DNA from: Dasyornis broadbenti
Lineage: Eukaryota > Chordata > Aves > Passeriformes > Dasyornithidae
NCBI GenBank assembly: GCA_013397935.1
Contig: VZRN01004392.1
Location: 447,630 to 511,629, forward strand
Length of the DNA: 64,000 bases
Direction: 5' to 3'
This document shows, piece after piece, positions 48,906 through 62,424 of the stretch. The position numbers and the translations under genes are program-made. The notes below the pieces were generated by a model, which saw nothing but the letters and a program-made list of their open reading frames with translations, was not told the origin of the DNA and did not search any database. Positions within the stretch are counted from its first letter, which is position 1. Each line of letters begins with the position of its first letter.

Positions 48906-51529
48906 TGTCATCATGGATTTTTTCACTCCTTAGATCATCAGCTGATTATTGTGAAATAACATGGAAAGGGGTAGCATCTAAGATTTATGAAATTGCTGGC
49001 AAAATTATGGTTATGTACCAAAAAATTCTGTCTTATAGACATGACAGATGCTCACTCTTGCCTTTGAATAGACTTTATCTGTGAGTCTATGACTAGAATC
49101 TTGCAAGACTGGATTACTTTTTTTCAGCTCAAAATAAGTTATTTTAGATGGTATTTTTTTTAATCTCAATTTTATTTCTTTCCCAGGAAGTTTCTGAAGA
49201 ATGATCATCCATTTGAAGATGAGAAAATCAAGATCTTTTTAAAAAGAAAAAGGATAATTACAATAATAAGACAATACCTTTATGACAAAAGGGATAAAAT
49301 AAATAGGAAAAAAGCTATGTGGAAAAGTTGTGTGGAGAGAAAAAGAGGGAGAGAGCAAGAGACTGCATATGAAATCTAGCAAAGATTCTTGATGTGACAC
49401 AAAAACTATACTGTCAAAATAGTTCACAGTCAAATTTTTATAGTGTTTTTGATTGAGCAATGCACTTATTTAGCATACTATCCAGTCTATTGGTATGAGA
49501 ATGAGAAGTAGAGTCAAAAAAATGGAATAGTATGTCCATTGTAATACCAAATAAAGAAGGTATCAATGTTATATATCAATATCAAAACCAGCAATTAGTA
49601 AAGGTTGAAACTTTAGTCTCAAATGACTGATTTCTAACTCTGATTGTCATTCAGACATAAGAGAACAAAAGGCAATTCTTTCTGACAGTCTCCATTTCAA
49701 ACATTGCGGTGCAACATGAGCTCAGGATAATACCTTGTTTTAATCTATAAACAGATTATGAAGAATTCTTTTTTTCCTGCTTTGTTTTGCCATAAAAGAT
49801 TTCAGTATCAAATTACACATCCTTCCTTTGATTATACAGGTAATATTGAAACTGAAATTCTGAAGGAAAGACACTTTAGGAAACATGAAAGGTTAAAAAT
49901 TGTTAAGGCTTTTGCAGTTTTAAATTTACTAGCAAGAAAGTAAAAAGAAATCCAGAATATAACAGTTAAAAATTACATATTCCTGCAAAACAATAATGGG
50001 ATTTTGAAAAAAAAACCCCAAACTACTAGAGTTTTTGCATGTATTGATATAGAAATTAAGAGAAGTTATAATTGCTCTCTCTAATTCTGTGGAGACTGTG
50101 GTACAACGTCTCTTACCAGTTGCTGTAATTGGCAGCTTCATCATACTTTTTCAAGGCTGGAGAATTTGGGATGGAGGTAATCCTTTCCGGATGTCCTTGA
50201 TCCTTCCCTATGCAAAAATGCATGCTACAATGCATGTTTGTTTTATCTATACTTAAAAAAAAAAAAGAAAAAAAAAAGAAGTAAATGCCGCTGTATTTTT
50301 TACATAAGAACTTCTTTTCTAAACATTGATTTCAGGTATCTTTTTTTTTTTTTTTATGCTCTTATCTCTTGGAAAGGAAAAATAAAGCAAGAGAAAAGAG
50401 CACTTGAAGTTCAGTCCTGGAACATAGCCTTTGCGAGACAACAGAGAGTGATGAATAGACCATTCTATATCCCATTCTCTCTGAATTAGTACCTTAGACC
50501 TTATTTTTAAAGCATTTTTAGCAAAAACATATATTTCTATATGACATGATTATTTATCAGGTTAGCCAGCTTCTTTTGACAAAAGCTTCACATTTGCTGC
50601 AAAAACCACTGGTGAAGTATTAGGTGACCTGAATCTCTCAGGCACAGTACACTGTTCCCTTGAGGTTGATTATTTGGCTTCCCGAATATGTCATTCTAAA
50701 GAACAGCAGATACATCTTCCAGATTCAATTATGGAGAGGCGACACCATCATTTCCTCTTAATATAACAGTTTATCTTGTATTGTGACGATCAGGAAAGCC
50801 AATCCTAATGAACAAAATGTCAAGCATATGGGGGTAGGAAAGATAGCTGAAATGGCTCATCAGATCGAGATATGAAGCAATCCAGCCCAGGAAAATTAAA
50901 TAGCAAATGATTATTTTTTGCAAAGACTGGGCTCATCTGTGCATGCATTGAAACTATTGTTTTAATTTATTTCTAAATAAAAATACAACTTCTTGGATTT
51001 AAATACATCATCTGTCTTTAATAAATCTGTCGTTGTGTCTTTATCATATGAATTTGAGAAGTAATCTTAGTATAGGGGAAGCATAACTAAATAATTTTTT
51101 AATGTTTGTAACATACACAAATCACATATGCAACAATCTTTTAGTATTTGGTCCTAGTGTTTGTCTTAAATGAGGGTATGAAAAAATTGCCTCATCTTTC
51201 CCACACATTATATTAAACTTACATGTGTGACTACATAAGTGTCTTATTTGAAGTGTCTGATATTCAATAAATGTATGGTTATTCTTTATAGAAAAGGACT
51301 CAAAGGACAGGGATCTAGTTCAGAACTAATAAACCATCATAATCTGAAATTAGGGTAACTGTTATAAACCTTATTGTGCTCTGATCTGCTCTGAGAAATG
51401 GAGGGAATACACTCCTAAACCAACAAGAACAGGCAGTATTCAGAGGCACTAGGAACCAACCTTGTATTGCACTGCCTCTGCAACATTATGCAGCAGTTAA
51501 CAGAATGGCAATAAATGTTGTTGTTCACA
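48906..51529. other. Unique AT-rich DNA with one likely constrained patch
   Basis: A/T runs near 50250-50280 and 50341-50356. The segment 50560-50960 is listed separately. No exon recognised. Confidence 0.5.
50560..50960. other. Possible conserved non-coding element
   Basis: The most enhancer-like unique sequence in the window. It has balanced complexity, no simple repeats, and clustered homeodomain- and SOX-like cores (GATTATTTGG, TTCAATTATGG, CTAATGAAC, TTGTGACGATC). No long open frame. Proposed on texture only. Confidence 0.25.
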
Positions 51530-52195
51530 CAGAACCATTTAGGTGCGAAAAGACCTCTGAGATCGAGTCCAGCCTTTGACTGATCACCACTTTGTCAATT
51601 AGACCATAACATTAACTTCCATGTCCAGTCATTTCTTGAGCAGCTCGAGGGATGGTGACTCCACCACCTCTCTGGGCAGTCCATTCTAATATTTAACAAC
51701 CCTTTCCATGAAGAAATTCCTGCCTGAACCTCCCTCTACACAGCTTGAGGCTTTGTCCTCTCATCCTGTCACCGGTTGTCTGGGAGGAGAGGGCAACCCC
51801 CACCTGGCTACAACCTCATTTCAGAGAGTGATAAGGCCTCCCCTGAGCCTCATTTACTCCAGGCTAGACAACCCCAGCTCCCTCAGCTGCTCCTCTCAGA
51901 ACTCACTCTCCAGGCCCTTCATCAATGGTGTTGCCCTTCTCTGCACATGCTTCAGCACCTCAATGTCTTTCTTGTAGTGAGGGGCGCAGAACTGCACACA
52001 GGACTTAGGGGCAGCCTCACCAGTGTTGAGTACAGCAGGACAATCAGTGCTCTGGTCCTGCTGGCCACACCATTCTTGATTCCATACAAGATGTCATTGG
52101 TCTTCTTTGCCCCCTGGGCATGAGATGGTTGCCAACCAGCATCCCCAGGACCTGTTCTGCTGGGCCACTTTCCAGCCACTCTGACCCCAGCCCGC
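51530..52195 (-). mobile_element. CR1 LINE 3' UTR and ORF2 end, antisense
   Basis: Antisense CR1 of a subfamily distinct from that at 35683. Blocks: 'CGAGGGATGGTGACTCCACC', 'CTCTGGGCAGTCCATTC', 'TGAAGAAATTCCTGCCTG', 'AAGGCCTCCCCTGAGCCTC', 'CTCAATGTCTTTCTTGTAG', 'CACAGGACTTAGGGGCAGC', 'TCTTCTTTGCCCCCTGGGC'. It is well preserved. It ends at 'CCACTCTGACCCCAGCCCGC', where the consensus would continue into ORF2. Instead it passes without a spacer into the 5' part of a CR1 in the same orientation (52196-52905). Confidence 0.93.
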
Positions 52196-52905
52196 TATGT
52201 TTCTGTGACGGTGACTACATCACAGCTTTTCTTGTGCACTTTGGTTTCCAGCTCCTCCTATTTGTTATCCCTACCACAGGCATTAGTGTTAATGCACTTC
52301 AGTTGAGCTATAGATTTCACCAACAGATTTGGCATGCCACAACCAGGCTAATGTCTGCTGAGCCTGGTCTTACGCCCTTTTCCCTTCAAACCAAATTTAA
52401 AGGCCTCTCAATCAGCCCAGCCAACTCATTGGTTAAAACCATTTTCCCTCTTTTAGACAGTGCACCTCGTCTGTCTCCATCAGGCCTTGTGGTGTGTAAA
52501 GCATCCCATGATCAAAAAAGCCAAAATTCTGTCCATGGCACCCATCCTTCAGCCACATGTTGATCAGGTGGGTTTTCCTGCTCCTTTCAGTGTTTTTCCC
52601 TGCAACCAAAGGAATGAGGGAAAACACCACCTGCGCTCTCGTCCCTTCAACCAGTCCTTCAGATTGCCCTAGGATTTCTCTCATTGACCTCGTCTCTGCC
52701 TAGCTGGACAACAAGCAATGGGTAATAATCAGAGGGCTGGAGTATTCCCAGTAGTCTCCTGGTCATATCTGTGACCTGGGCCCCAGTGGAGGGAGCTGCT
52801 CAGGAACCCCTTGTACAGCTCAATCCAGCCCTCACCCCTGGGCTCACCTCACTTGCCACTGCTATCACTGCTGCTGCTGCCTCACTGGTGTTTTGGGCTT
52901 TTTTT
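52196..52905 (-). mobile_element. CR1 LINE 5' part: ORF1 esterase end and ORF2 start
   Basis: Minus-strand translation near 52800-52690 gives 'MTRRLLGILQPSDYYPLLV'-like sequence. Between 52684 and 52433 it gives 'RAQVVFSLIPLVAGKN', 'INMWLKDG', 'QNFGFFDHGMLYT' and 'TDEVHC'. This is the SGNH-type esterase domain known from CR1 ORF1, with the D-x-x-H pair kept. After a gap, about 52310-52196 encodes the beginning of the ORF2 endonuclease (LKCINTNA..DNKQEELE). CR1 copies rarely retain this 5' portion. It continues directly into the 3' part at 52195, so almost all of ORF2 (rest of endonuclease, RT) is missing. Stops and frameshifts make it non-functional. Confidence 0.82.
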
Positions 52906-55900
52906 CTACAGAACAGCATCTAACATTTTATAAATGTTCTTGCTTTGTCATCAGGTAAAGCAGAGACCTTTTGAAATGCCTCGTGGAAAAGAAGACACTA
53001 GACCAGTCAACTGGCTAAAACTTTTTCTGCTCCTTTTGTCCTATATTTTATCACTAACTTTCCCATTTTTGACAAGGGAGAAAGATTGAAGTTAGCTAGT
53101 TAGCTGAGAGCACTTTTTTTCTCTTGAAAGTTGAAGGAAGATCTCAAAAATGCTCTCTCCAGAAGAACGTATTCCAGCTTGTATTATGTGGAATAAATAT
53201 ACGGCAATAACTTTTTCTTTTAGTCTTCTATTTAATGATTTAGAGTTCAGCTGCCAGAGTGTAAAGCAGATTTGTCATTTTGCAACTTGGTTGGTGCAAG
53301 TGTTTACAAAAAAAATATGAATCCACTTTAAGTGACTGAGAAGCCCTTTTTTCCCTCCTACAATAGGTTGTAATTCAAGTCACTCAGAGGGAAAAAAAAA
53401 AAAAAAAGATTTCTTTGTAGAACCATGTAACTTGGACTTTGTTCAGGTATTTAGTTAAATGATTTCAGGTCTCCTTATATACTGAATTTTGAGACAAAAT
53501 TAGTTGATGTTTTTGAGGAACTATTGTTGCACTTTTAATTAACAGTTTTATCCTGAATATAGAATGAAAAAAACCTGAAATTTCAGTGAGGTACCAGTGC
53601 TTCTGCAAGAAAATCTTCCTGTTACCATTTCCTACATAAAATTTAAATTATCTCAAACATTAAATTGAGGTATAGAAATCAATCCAGATGAAGGTGGTAG
53701 GGACCAGTGTTTCCCACAGGATGCTTCCTACTAACTCAGGTGGAGATCAGCATATACATCTACTAATGGATTCTTATAGTCTCAAGAACATTTATTTTCT
53801 ATACGTGCCTTCCTCCTGCAAGTTTGGGGTATTTACAGATGCAATGAGGGTTTCTAACATATAGTGTGTTTGTAAAAATTACTTCCCATTGGAAAATACA
53901 AATTTAAAGTTCCAGTCAACTTTCCATGTTGCTTGGATTCAACTGAGTTCTTGTAATTGACTAAATGTGGGCATTAATTGCTTGTTTTAATTTTTTAAAT
54001 CTTAATTTTCAAAAGTTCTTGGATCCTAAAGAAGCTACAGCCTGTAAACCTTGTATATTTTCTTTCTCATTACTTTCTCCAGGGCTATACTGATAATGAA
54101 TTTTAAAAATAGTTCAGTACAATAAAAAAAGACAATTAAGTTCAATAAATAAGGAAAACAATCAAGGAGTTTGTGGAAAGCATGGCATGCTGCTTCTGTT
54201 TTATCAGAGTTAATTTTGTACCTTGAATGAGATTATAAATGCATCAAAAGAATTTTCTGAAGTTTGTATGTTACTTATTCAGTTGCCATGTCTGGAATGC
54301 AAAATACTTATTCTTTTATTGTATTTTAGTCCTTTCATTGTTCGGATCTAGAGAATAAACACATCATTACCATTACAATCCAAGCTGGGAAATGGGAAAA
54401 TCAGAAATTGAAAACTTTTTGATGTCCATTATCAAGCGCAATAGGTAAAGTAGCGAAGGAAGACACGTCTAAAGTACCTTGATTCAATTTGTGCATAAGA
54501 AGTCAAGAGAGGTATCATTGTGGTGCCTAGGGGAAGGTCATGTTACAAGTGCAGAGCCTGATTTAGAGCTGAAGGCCATCACACACCCGGACTTATCGAA
54601 GTTTCAGAGAGAAATGATGGAATGCATTTCAGGCTGCAAGCACTGCAGTAAGGACAGTCCTTTTTCCGATAAATGCTGAATAAAAGCTTGTAAATTTATA
54701 GTGCCACCTGCTCTCTTTCTCTCTCATACTCACTAACTTCGTCGACCTTTATTTTCCTTCCTTCCTTCCTCTTAGCAAAATTAGATACAGCGTAATTTTT
54801 TATTAGAAAAATAACAAAAGAAACTTCAGTATTTGATCTTATTCCTATACCTTACAGGTTTGGGGTTTTTTTCCTTTTTTCTTTTCCTTTTTTAAACAGA
54901 ACTGACTAAAGATCTTGGACAATTGAACACTGTCACCGATTACTTGTAAAGCATGAGAGACAGTGTGAAAGGGAAAGCAAGAGAGCTCCAGTGTGTCTTT
55001 TGTCCTTTAAAGAATTTTGGGAGCTTATACGTTGTGTATGCACATAACAAGCATCTTTCATGGTCTTTCTCTTCTCACAAAGGCTAAATAGAATTCAATA
55101 TGAAAGAAATAAAGAGCAATTATTCCACAAGTCAATAAATACACATAAATGTTACAAGCTATGCAATTTTTTACTTCTTTTGAGTGACCTACATTTTAAA
55201 TATTTTTAAATAATTTTGCAGATTGATATAATTATTCTAGTAAAACATAACACCAGATGAAGATCCTGTTGAGCTGTATAGATTAAGTAATATGGTTTTG
55301 TGGGTCTTGTTTGGTTGGTTGCTTTTTACTCTCTTATTTGCCTTTCACAATCAGTTGTATCAGAATTATGTCTCTACTTACTACCGAGAATTGTAAAAGA
55401 TTATAATCTCTCCTAAATTCTGTGGTCATACAACTACAGTGTACAGAATGCCAATAATAATTATCTACTGCATAGGTTAATACTGCAGAAGGAGATACGA
55501 GTGATTTTTTTTTCATAAGAAAAGTGACTGATTTTGCAGCTTCTTTCATCATTACAGTCATTGGACATACCCTTTACCCTTTTCTGTGTATGTATTTTTT
55601 AGTATGTATGAACTTCTATATTAACCAGTACACAAACATTTACTTGTGCTAGCACGTTAGTGAATCTTTTTTGGTAAAACATGTGAAAAGAAGAATCAGG
55701 TAAATAAAAGACAATGTGAAAATCAAAAGCCTTGAGTAAAGCTTTCCAGATCTGCCTGTAAAATTATTGAGATATATAAGGATAGTTTTGCTTTTATTCA
55801 GTAGGAAAAGCTTCACAATAACAAATCCAAACTATAGCTTCCACTCATGTCTTTTACTGCAGTAGTCCTTTTATGTAGCTGTTAAACTTTGACAAGGGGA

Positions 55901-58900
55901 GCTATTGTGTTTGATAGAAAGCTATGAAGGTTTAGATATTAATGGGGTAATATTTACATATATAACTATTTGAGAAGACATACTGTTGATTTTTTTTCCT
56001 GTGGTTTTGTATAAACACAAGGAGAAAAAAAAAAAAAAAAACCAACATAAACCAAGCAAAACAACCTCCCCCCATATCTACAACAAAAGAAGTTGTGTAT
56101 TATACTTGCTATGGAATTAATTGAAGATTAAAACAAAATGGGAGTTTTAGAAGACCATTAACCTTCTCTCAACATAAATATGTATTCAGTATTGCTGTGT
56201 GGATCAATGCAGTACCGGACAGTAAAATGATGCACTGCATATATAACTGAAGCTGATAAACGAAACTTTATCGAGTATGTACATGCACAGTAATTGACCT
56301 TAATGTACGAAAAAGTTAGCTTTACAAAGTGTGCATGAACATGAGGTTTTCCCAATATTTCCAAACCAAATTCTCCCAAATTTTTATTTTAACATCACTT
56401 CATTTCTCTCTCATTTTTCTATTCCATTTATTTCATCTTTTTCTTTTGGACAAAATATTATATTCCTTGCTTCCAAGTAGCCCCATATAAATTAAATTTT
56501 AAGCAATCCTTTGAAATATATTTTCAAAATCTTAATGTGTTTCTAGAACTGGACAGATTCTTTTTTTGTATTCAGACACTGAAAGCAAGCTTAAATCAAA
56601 AGCATGTCATAGCTTCTATCCTCTAAATCAAGCTGTGATATTTATCTCCCTCGAAGAAACTGTTTCCTACTCAGGAAAAGATGGCTGATGAACAGCTTCT
56701 ACCTGCTGCTAGCACTACACAGTTTGCACATCTTCAGAATGAAAAGCCAAAAGGCTGGGTGTGTTATTCTTGTTTTTAATTTTCTTTGGACATAGTTAAA
56801 TTATTATGGAATCTCAGGAAAATACTAATGCTGAAAACATTTTTCTTCTTTTCCATTCCAACAGAATACTATTTTAAAATAACAATTTAACCTTAAATTT
56901 TGATACCATAATACTGGTAATATAATTAGTTTTATTTTGCAAACTGATAGGTCTTTTTCCTAGGAAACTAATATAGATGTCTAGAATTATATCAAAGCAA
57001 GAATCATTGCTCCCTAAAATGGGTTTCGAAGAAAAAAAGTATAACTCATACACATGACAGCTTTTTAAAATGGAGCCAAAACTATCTCATTAGATAAACA
57101 ACCCAACTCAATACACAGGGTGTAGGCATTACAAATACAAGACAATTCTTCTAGCTCTAATTTACATGTGGATATTTATTTATATTCTTTAATTTTACCT
57201 AGCCGTATAAAATGACAAGTATCGTTTCTTTCCTTAGTTTGGTAGATGAATGTCATGATATGAAATCATAACTGCATCTACTTGTATCAAACAAGTAATG
57301 AATTTTTTCTGAACTGCAATGCTTGACATTATGAGGTTTACATCTTCAAAAGTATTTCAGACTGCATTTTTCTATTAATGCCTTGTTGGAAGTCATGCTT
57401 ATTTCATCAAAAAAGACTCATTCCTTCTGCTTATAGCACTCTAAACAAATACCTTTCCCACATTGTGACATTTCTGAGTCATGTAAACACTTTCAGAAAT
57501 CAGAAAAATCCTTTAGTGTTCTTTTCACATGCTATCCATCTTTATCTAATTTATTTTTAAAATTTGTTAGGACAAATTTGGATTTGTTTATTTATGGCAA
57601 TAAATTGATCAATACCAAGGAGAAAATTTTCATAGTACTCATGACTGAAGACATTTCCTATTCATACATCTTCTCTTAGACCAGTTAACTACCCAATTAA
57701 AAAATGTGTGAACATGCCATCCTCCAATCTAATGACAGACAGATAAAGCAGAAATGTGCTAATACACTCAGAGTTATCATCAGTGCAGAAAATTAAAGAT
57801 AAAACACTTGATTTCACAGACATTCACATGAGTAAGATATTGAATATGGCACAGTCATCAAAAAAAATGCCATATGGAAACCCATATGGCTCCATAGACA
57901 AGTACTAACAGATTTAGGATTTGCTCTTCTTAAAAAAATTAAAAGGAACAGTGTTTTCTCTAGTGAAGAATTACTGCACGGAAAACTGCAAGAGAAAGGC
58001 TATGAAGGCAAGGCCAGGAAAGTGGAAAGGAAGAAAGAAAAAAAATCATCACTTTATTGGTGAAAGACCACTCACCAGAATTTCTCTATATAGAAATATA
58101 TATACTACAAATATTTTATTGTAATTCCTATTTTCTCAGTCACTTTTACTCCTTCAAATCTTCTGACTATACTCAGAGTAATTGAGAAAACAAATAAAAT
58201 GAGACATTATCTAGAACATAAAGCAATAACTTGATTATTGATAAATCTTTTTATCTTTTAATTTTGTACGGGGCAAGCTACTGGGAATTGCCATAATACT
58301 GACCACTGTCATCCTGGACAATTGTTACAGAGAAGCACTGAGAGACTCCATGTATGGTTGTGTTCTACCTGTAAATTGTTCCTGAATCCCACCACTGTCA
58401 TCAGTCTATCAGTAGGATGTACAGTTTGTGCCTTCTGTCTCCAGAATCTGTGAAGAATTTGATATGGTTACATTTCCTGCCTCATCATTTTTTCACACGT
58501 ATGAAATTGTGAAATGATAGAATAACTTAGTTTGGAAGTGGTCATAAGCTACATGATGAAGTCAAGGAAAACTTCTATTCTGAACTAAATTTCACCAGGC
58601 ATAATGCAGCAGAGTTCCAAAAATCTCTGAGCAAGGAATTTCAGAATCTCTGGGGAAAAGTTGTCCCTGTGTCTGACCACTCTGTTTGGGTTTTTTTTAT
58701 TATTATTGTTGCCATTTTCTCAACAGCAAGAGGAAATTTTCCTGAATGTAACTTTCATTCATTCGTCTCATCCTTTTGCTGTGCCACACAGGAAAACCCG
58801 TTTAGGTCTTCTAAACACACATTCAACAGTGGAAGACAATGTTAAGTTGACCCCTCAGCAATCTGTTCTCTAAACTAAACAAAGCCTGTGCACTGAGCTT

Positions 58901-58917
58901 GTCCTTGTGATACTCTA
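52906..58917. other. Unique AT-rich DNA, no confirmed gene
   Basis: A-runs near 53392-53407 and 56024-56041. The segment 54360-54680 is less AT-rich and holds a 66-codon open frame (54479-54679) followed at once by AATAAA. It has no recognisable domain and is not called a gene. Confidence 0.55.
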
Positions 58918-59130
58918 TAATCACAGATCCACAGAATCAATCAATGCATTTGGAAAAGACTTCTGAGATTATCGTGTCCAACCTTTGACTGATCACCACC
59001 TTGTTAACTAGACCAGGGTGCTAAGTGCCATGTCCAGTCCAGCCCCTACACAATCTTGTGGATCTCCAGTGTCTCACTCCAGTTTGTCAATGCCTTTCTT
59101 GTGCTAGGGAGCCCCATCCTGGAAGAAATA
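58918..59130 (-). mobile_element. CR1 LINE 3' fragment with internal loss, antisense
   Basis: Starts with a decayed tail (TCACAGATCCACAGAATCA), then 'TTTGGAAAAGACTTCTGAG', 'GTCCAACCTTTGACTGATC' and 'CCATGTCCAGTCCAGCCCC'. It then jumps to 'TCAATGCCTTTCTTGTGCTAG' and 'GGAGCCCCATCCTGG', a part of CR1 normally several hundred bp further in. An internal deletion is therefore present. Same subfamily type as 51530-52195. Confidence 0.85.
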
Positions 59131-61799
59131 TCCCATTTTTCAACAACCATATGGTTTAATAGTCACTTTTAAACTGTTGGTTAGGCTTTAATAATAAAGT
59201 CAAGGAGGAATTTGGCCATCAGTGCCATGTTCGGAGAGAATAATTGGAGTATATGAGCTCATGAGGTCTTCTAACCTTTTGTATTCTGTAATTTTGCAAT
59301 TTAAAATGTAGAAGAAAGGATAGGAGGAGGCAGAAATCCCATATCTCACTGGGCTGAGGACAGCAGTTGAATTCAGGACCAAATCACAAATTTGATATGA
59401 CTAACATCTTCTACTTCTCAGGACAGGCCTGGGAAGAGAGCACATTTCTGACATGTCCAAGTTCTGAAAACTGTTGCTATCATTTAATTTTCCAAGTGAT
59501 AACAGTATAAAGAAAACAAGGTAATTCTTGTAATATCTTCTTCCAACATCTCCCTTGAGTAACTCAAAAAGAACATAAAATGGAATGGAAATAAAAGCTG
59601 CCCACTTCTGAAGTTCATGAGGATTAAGGTCTTCTAGCAATGATAATTAATACAAGAATATTGATTTTTTACAACTGGCTGACATTTATATAAAAAGAAT
59701 GTTACATGTAAATCAGACACGAGGCGTGTAATATTTGTACCCTGATCACCCATTATCTATTTACTATTTAATGTTAATTACTTTTTAACTACTGCTCATA
59801 GTTTTTATGCTCTTATTTGATAAAATACTTTTTGATTATCACAAAGTATTTTTGTAAACTGCTGAATGCCCTCAAAAGTACAGTTTTAGTTCATAAATAT
59901 AGATCTAGTAGCAAGAAACAAAATGCTGCTGCTTTTGCCCATTACCAAGAAAGTAACACATACTTATAAAAAACACATTTAAGCAAGAGTTGGGAATTAT
60001 ATTTTCTGGTATCATTTTAATTCAGTCTCTTGCTCAGTTTTATTGCTGTGAGTAATAACGTCTTGCAATGACATCACATGAAGAAGACAATTTTTATTCA
60101 TCTGGAACTATGCATTTTCTTCCCTGAATGATAAGATAATCAAGTAATTTGATACAGAAGAGTAAGCCAAAGAGAGGGAACGGTCCAGAATAGCAATAAT
60201 TTCAAACACAATCCTTGTTTTTGTTATTTCAAGAACATACAGTCAATATTGAAGAGTAAAAGGGACCGTTTTTTGTTGCAAAGGACTCAGTTATTTCCTA
60301 GTGTTAAACATGGATTTTAATTGTATGTTTTCTTCATTTTATGTTTTAGTTTTTCATTCTTACTTTACCTTCAGGGTGTAATACAAGACATTTAAGAGAA
60401 TGAAAGCTATTAAAAAAAATTCTGTGAGTGTATGGCAAGCATGTATGGTGGGGAATGATGGGTGGGGAAGAGTATTTTGTAAACAATAATAATCCTATAT
60501 AATTGGAGGAAAAACTACCAGAATGCTAAATTATAGAATTCTATGGTGACATTGATGATGAATTCATAGGAAACGCATCATTTATTTACAGGTAAATTAT
60601 ACATATATGAACTTTGTTTTGTGGAAAATGAATGTTTAAAAAGGAAATTATGCATATTATGAAAAGGAAGGCACTTTAAGAACTTGTCCTGAAGCCATAA
60701 GTCAATAGATTTTGATGTTGACACCAGTGGAAAAAATTCAGGCCTTTATGGCCTGATCTAAACACCCCTGAACCAACTGAGAAACTTTCCACTGCATTTG
60801 ATTTACTTAGAACATCCATAAGAATAAAAAAAAAAAAAGAGACTTAAAAGCATGAAGGGCAGTTAGGCACCCAGCTCTCAGTGAATACCAGAGTCAGGTA
60901 CATTGTCCCTATCTTTGGAAATATTCCTTTAAAACAGAATTTAAAACATTTTTCTTTTGTTTAGCAAAAACATTTATTATAGGAATAGTTAGGTAACTTT
61001 CCAAACCCTGTGGCCGTGGTATAACATTGCATATGTGTGGGTACTAATGAATTTTTCTAATTTTTTTTTAATGTTGGCATAATTGTTCTGAATTATTGTC
61101 AATTCTTGGAAGCATATAGGCAGCAATATTAGCTTTCTTTTTATGGGAGGAAAAATGGATTTGGTTTTAATATGAAGGTACATGTACATGCATATTTGCA
61201 CTATATAGGGAAGCTATGTAATTCTCTGAAATATACCTCCAGGATCAGGTATAACATATTTGTTTGCAGGATTTTACAGTCAGTAAAATCACAGAAGCCC
61301 CTGAAACCATAACAACGTCTGCATCACACTCCTTGCATATTACCTTCAAGTCACAGACTATTATGTTGAAGATACTCAAAGAATGACAGTGTCTGCACCT
61401 TGGTCCTTAAAAATGAATTGCTTTTTGCCTGATATTTTCAATTTTTCAGTAATATTTTCTCTACACAATTTGATTATTCCTTTTTCTTATTTTATGTTTT
61501 TTAAAAAAATAAACATTTACATCAAAGAAAAAAATCAATTATTAAAGGAAATAGATGGGTTGAAAGAGGGTGAAATGGATTTACAACAAAAAAAGAAGAT
61601 GATGAAAATTGGGTGCTGGGTATAACTCAGTGGGGTTTTTTTGCCATGCCTCTATACTCTTTGGAAGAATTATAAAGCAATTTCTAGGTTTACATACCCT
61701 AGAAGCATGCCTGTATATTTTGGTGTAAATAGAGCTGTGCGTTTCCCATTATGCTGACATTAAACACTCCCAAAAATTTGTTTTCCATGATCCTAAGTT
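59131..61799. other. Unique AT-rich DNA, no gene seen
   Basis: No recognised repeat or exon. Open frames are short and compositional. Confidence 0.6.
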
Positions 61800-61853
61800 T
61801 ATATATATATATATATANNNNNNNNNNNNNNNNNNNNNNNNNNNNNNNNNNNN
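61800..61853. other. (TA)n microsatellite ending in a 36-base assembly gap
   Basis: A perfect TA run (61800-61817) meets N bases at 61818-61853. The far side resumes with non-repetitive TCTATCC. The gap most likely hides the rest of the TA repeat. Confidence 0.97.
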
Positions 61854-62330
61854 TCTATCCTCTATGGTTCCAAGAGATATATCCTCAAACACATGAAGAC
61901 ACTGTAAACTGATGAACTGCCTTTTGCCTGAGGGAAGTAGAAATACAGAATAAAGCCTATGAGATGTATGAATTGCCCCATTCATCTCACTCTGAACCTC
62001 TAAGACTTTTTATATCCAAGGAAGTAGAATTTGCTGCAATTTTTCCAAGAGCTTTAATGCTTCCAAAGATTAACTGTATTGATACTGTTGTGATACCAGC
62101 CATATATACATAGATGCATATAATGTATGTAAAATAAAAAGATATCTAAATAGATTTACTGTTTCCTGTGTTTCTGGTAGCAGGCCATGGATTTTTCTGC
62201 TTTCTTGTTTTTTGTCGATAGCAGAAAATGTAGAGTACTACTCAAAGTTAATTGGAGTTTGACCTTCAAGGACTAATAATCGTAGTGAAAAATTTCTAAA
62301 CTGTTAAAAACAAACAAACAAGCAAAAAAA

Positions 62331-62424
62331 TAAAATAAAATAAAATAAAATAAAATAAAATAAAATAAAATAAAATAAAATAAAATAAAATAAAATAAAA
62401 TAAAATAAATAAAATAAAATAAAC
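62331..62424. repeat. (AAAAT)n pentanucleotide array
   Basis: About 18 units of AAAAT/TAAAA with one 4-base unit near 62406. It is preceded by an A-rich CAAACAAACAAGC run, which is probably where it started. Confidence 0.96.

Noticed and set aside
51708..52672. Several open frames of 70-147 codons on the plus strand
   Set aside because: They are antisense to CR1, whose real coding sense is the minus strand.
54479..54679. 66-codon frame followed immediately by AATAAA
   Set aside because: Attractive as a 3' exon, but no convincing acceptor was found in the right phase and the peptide resembles nothing. AATAAA is expected by chance in such AT-rich DNA.
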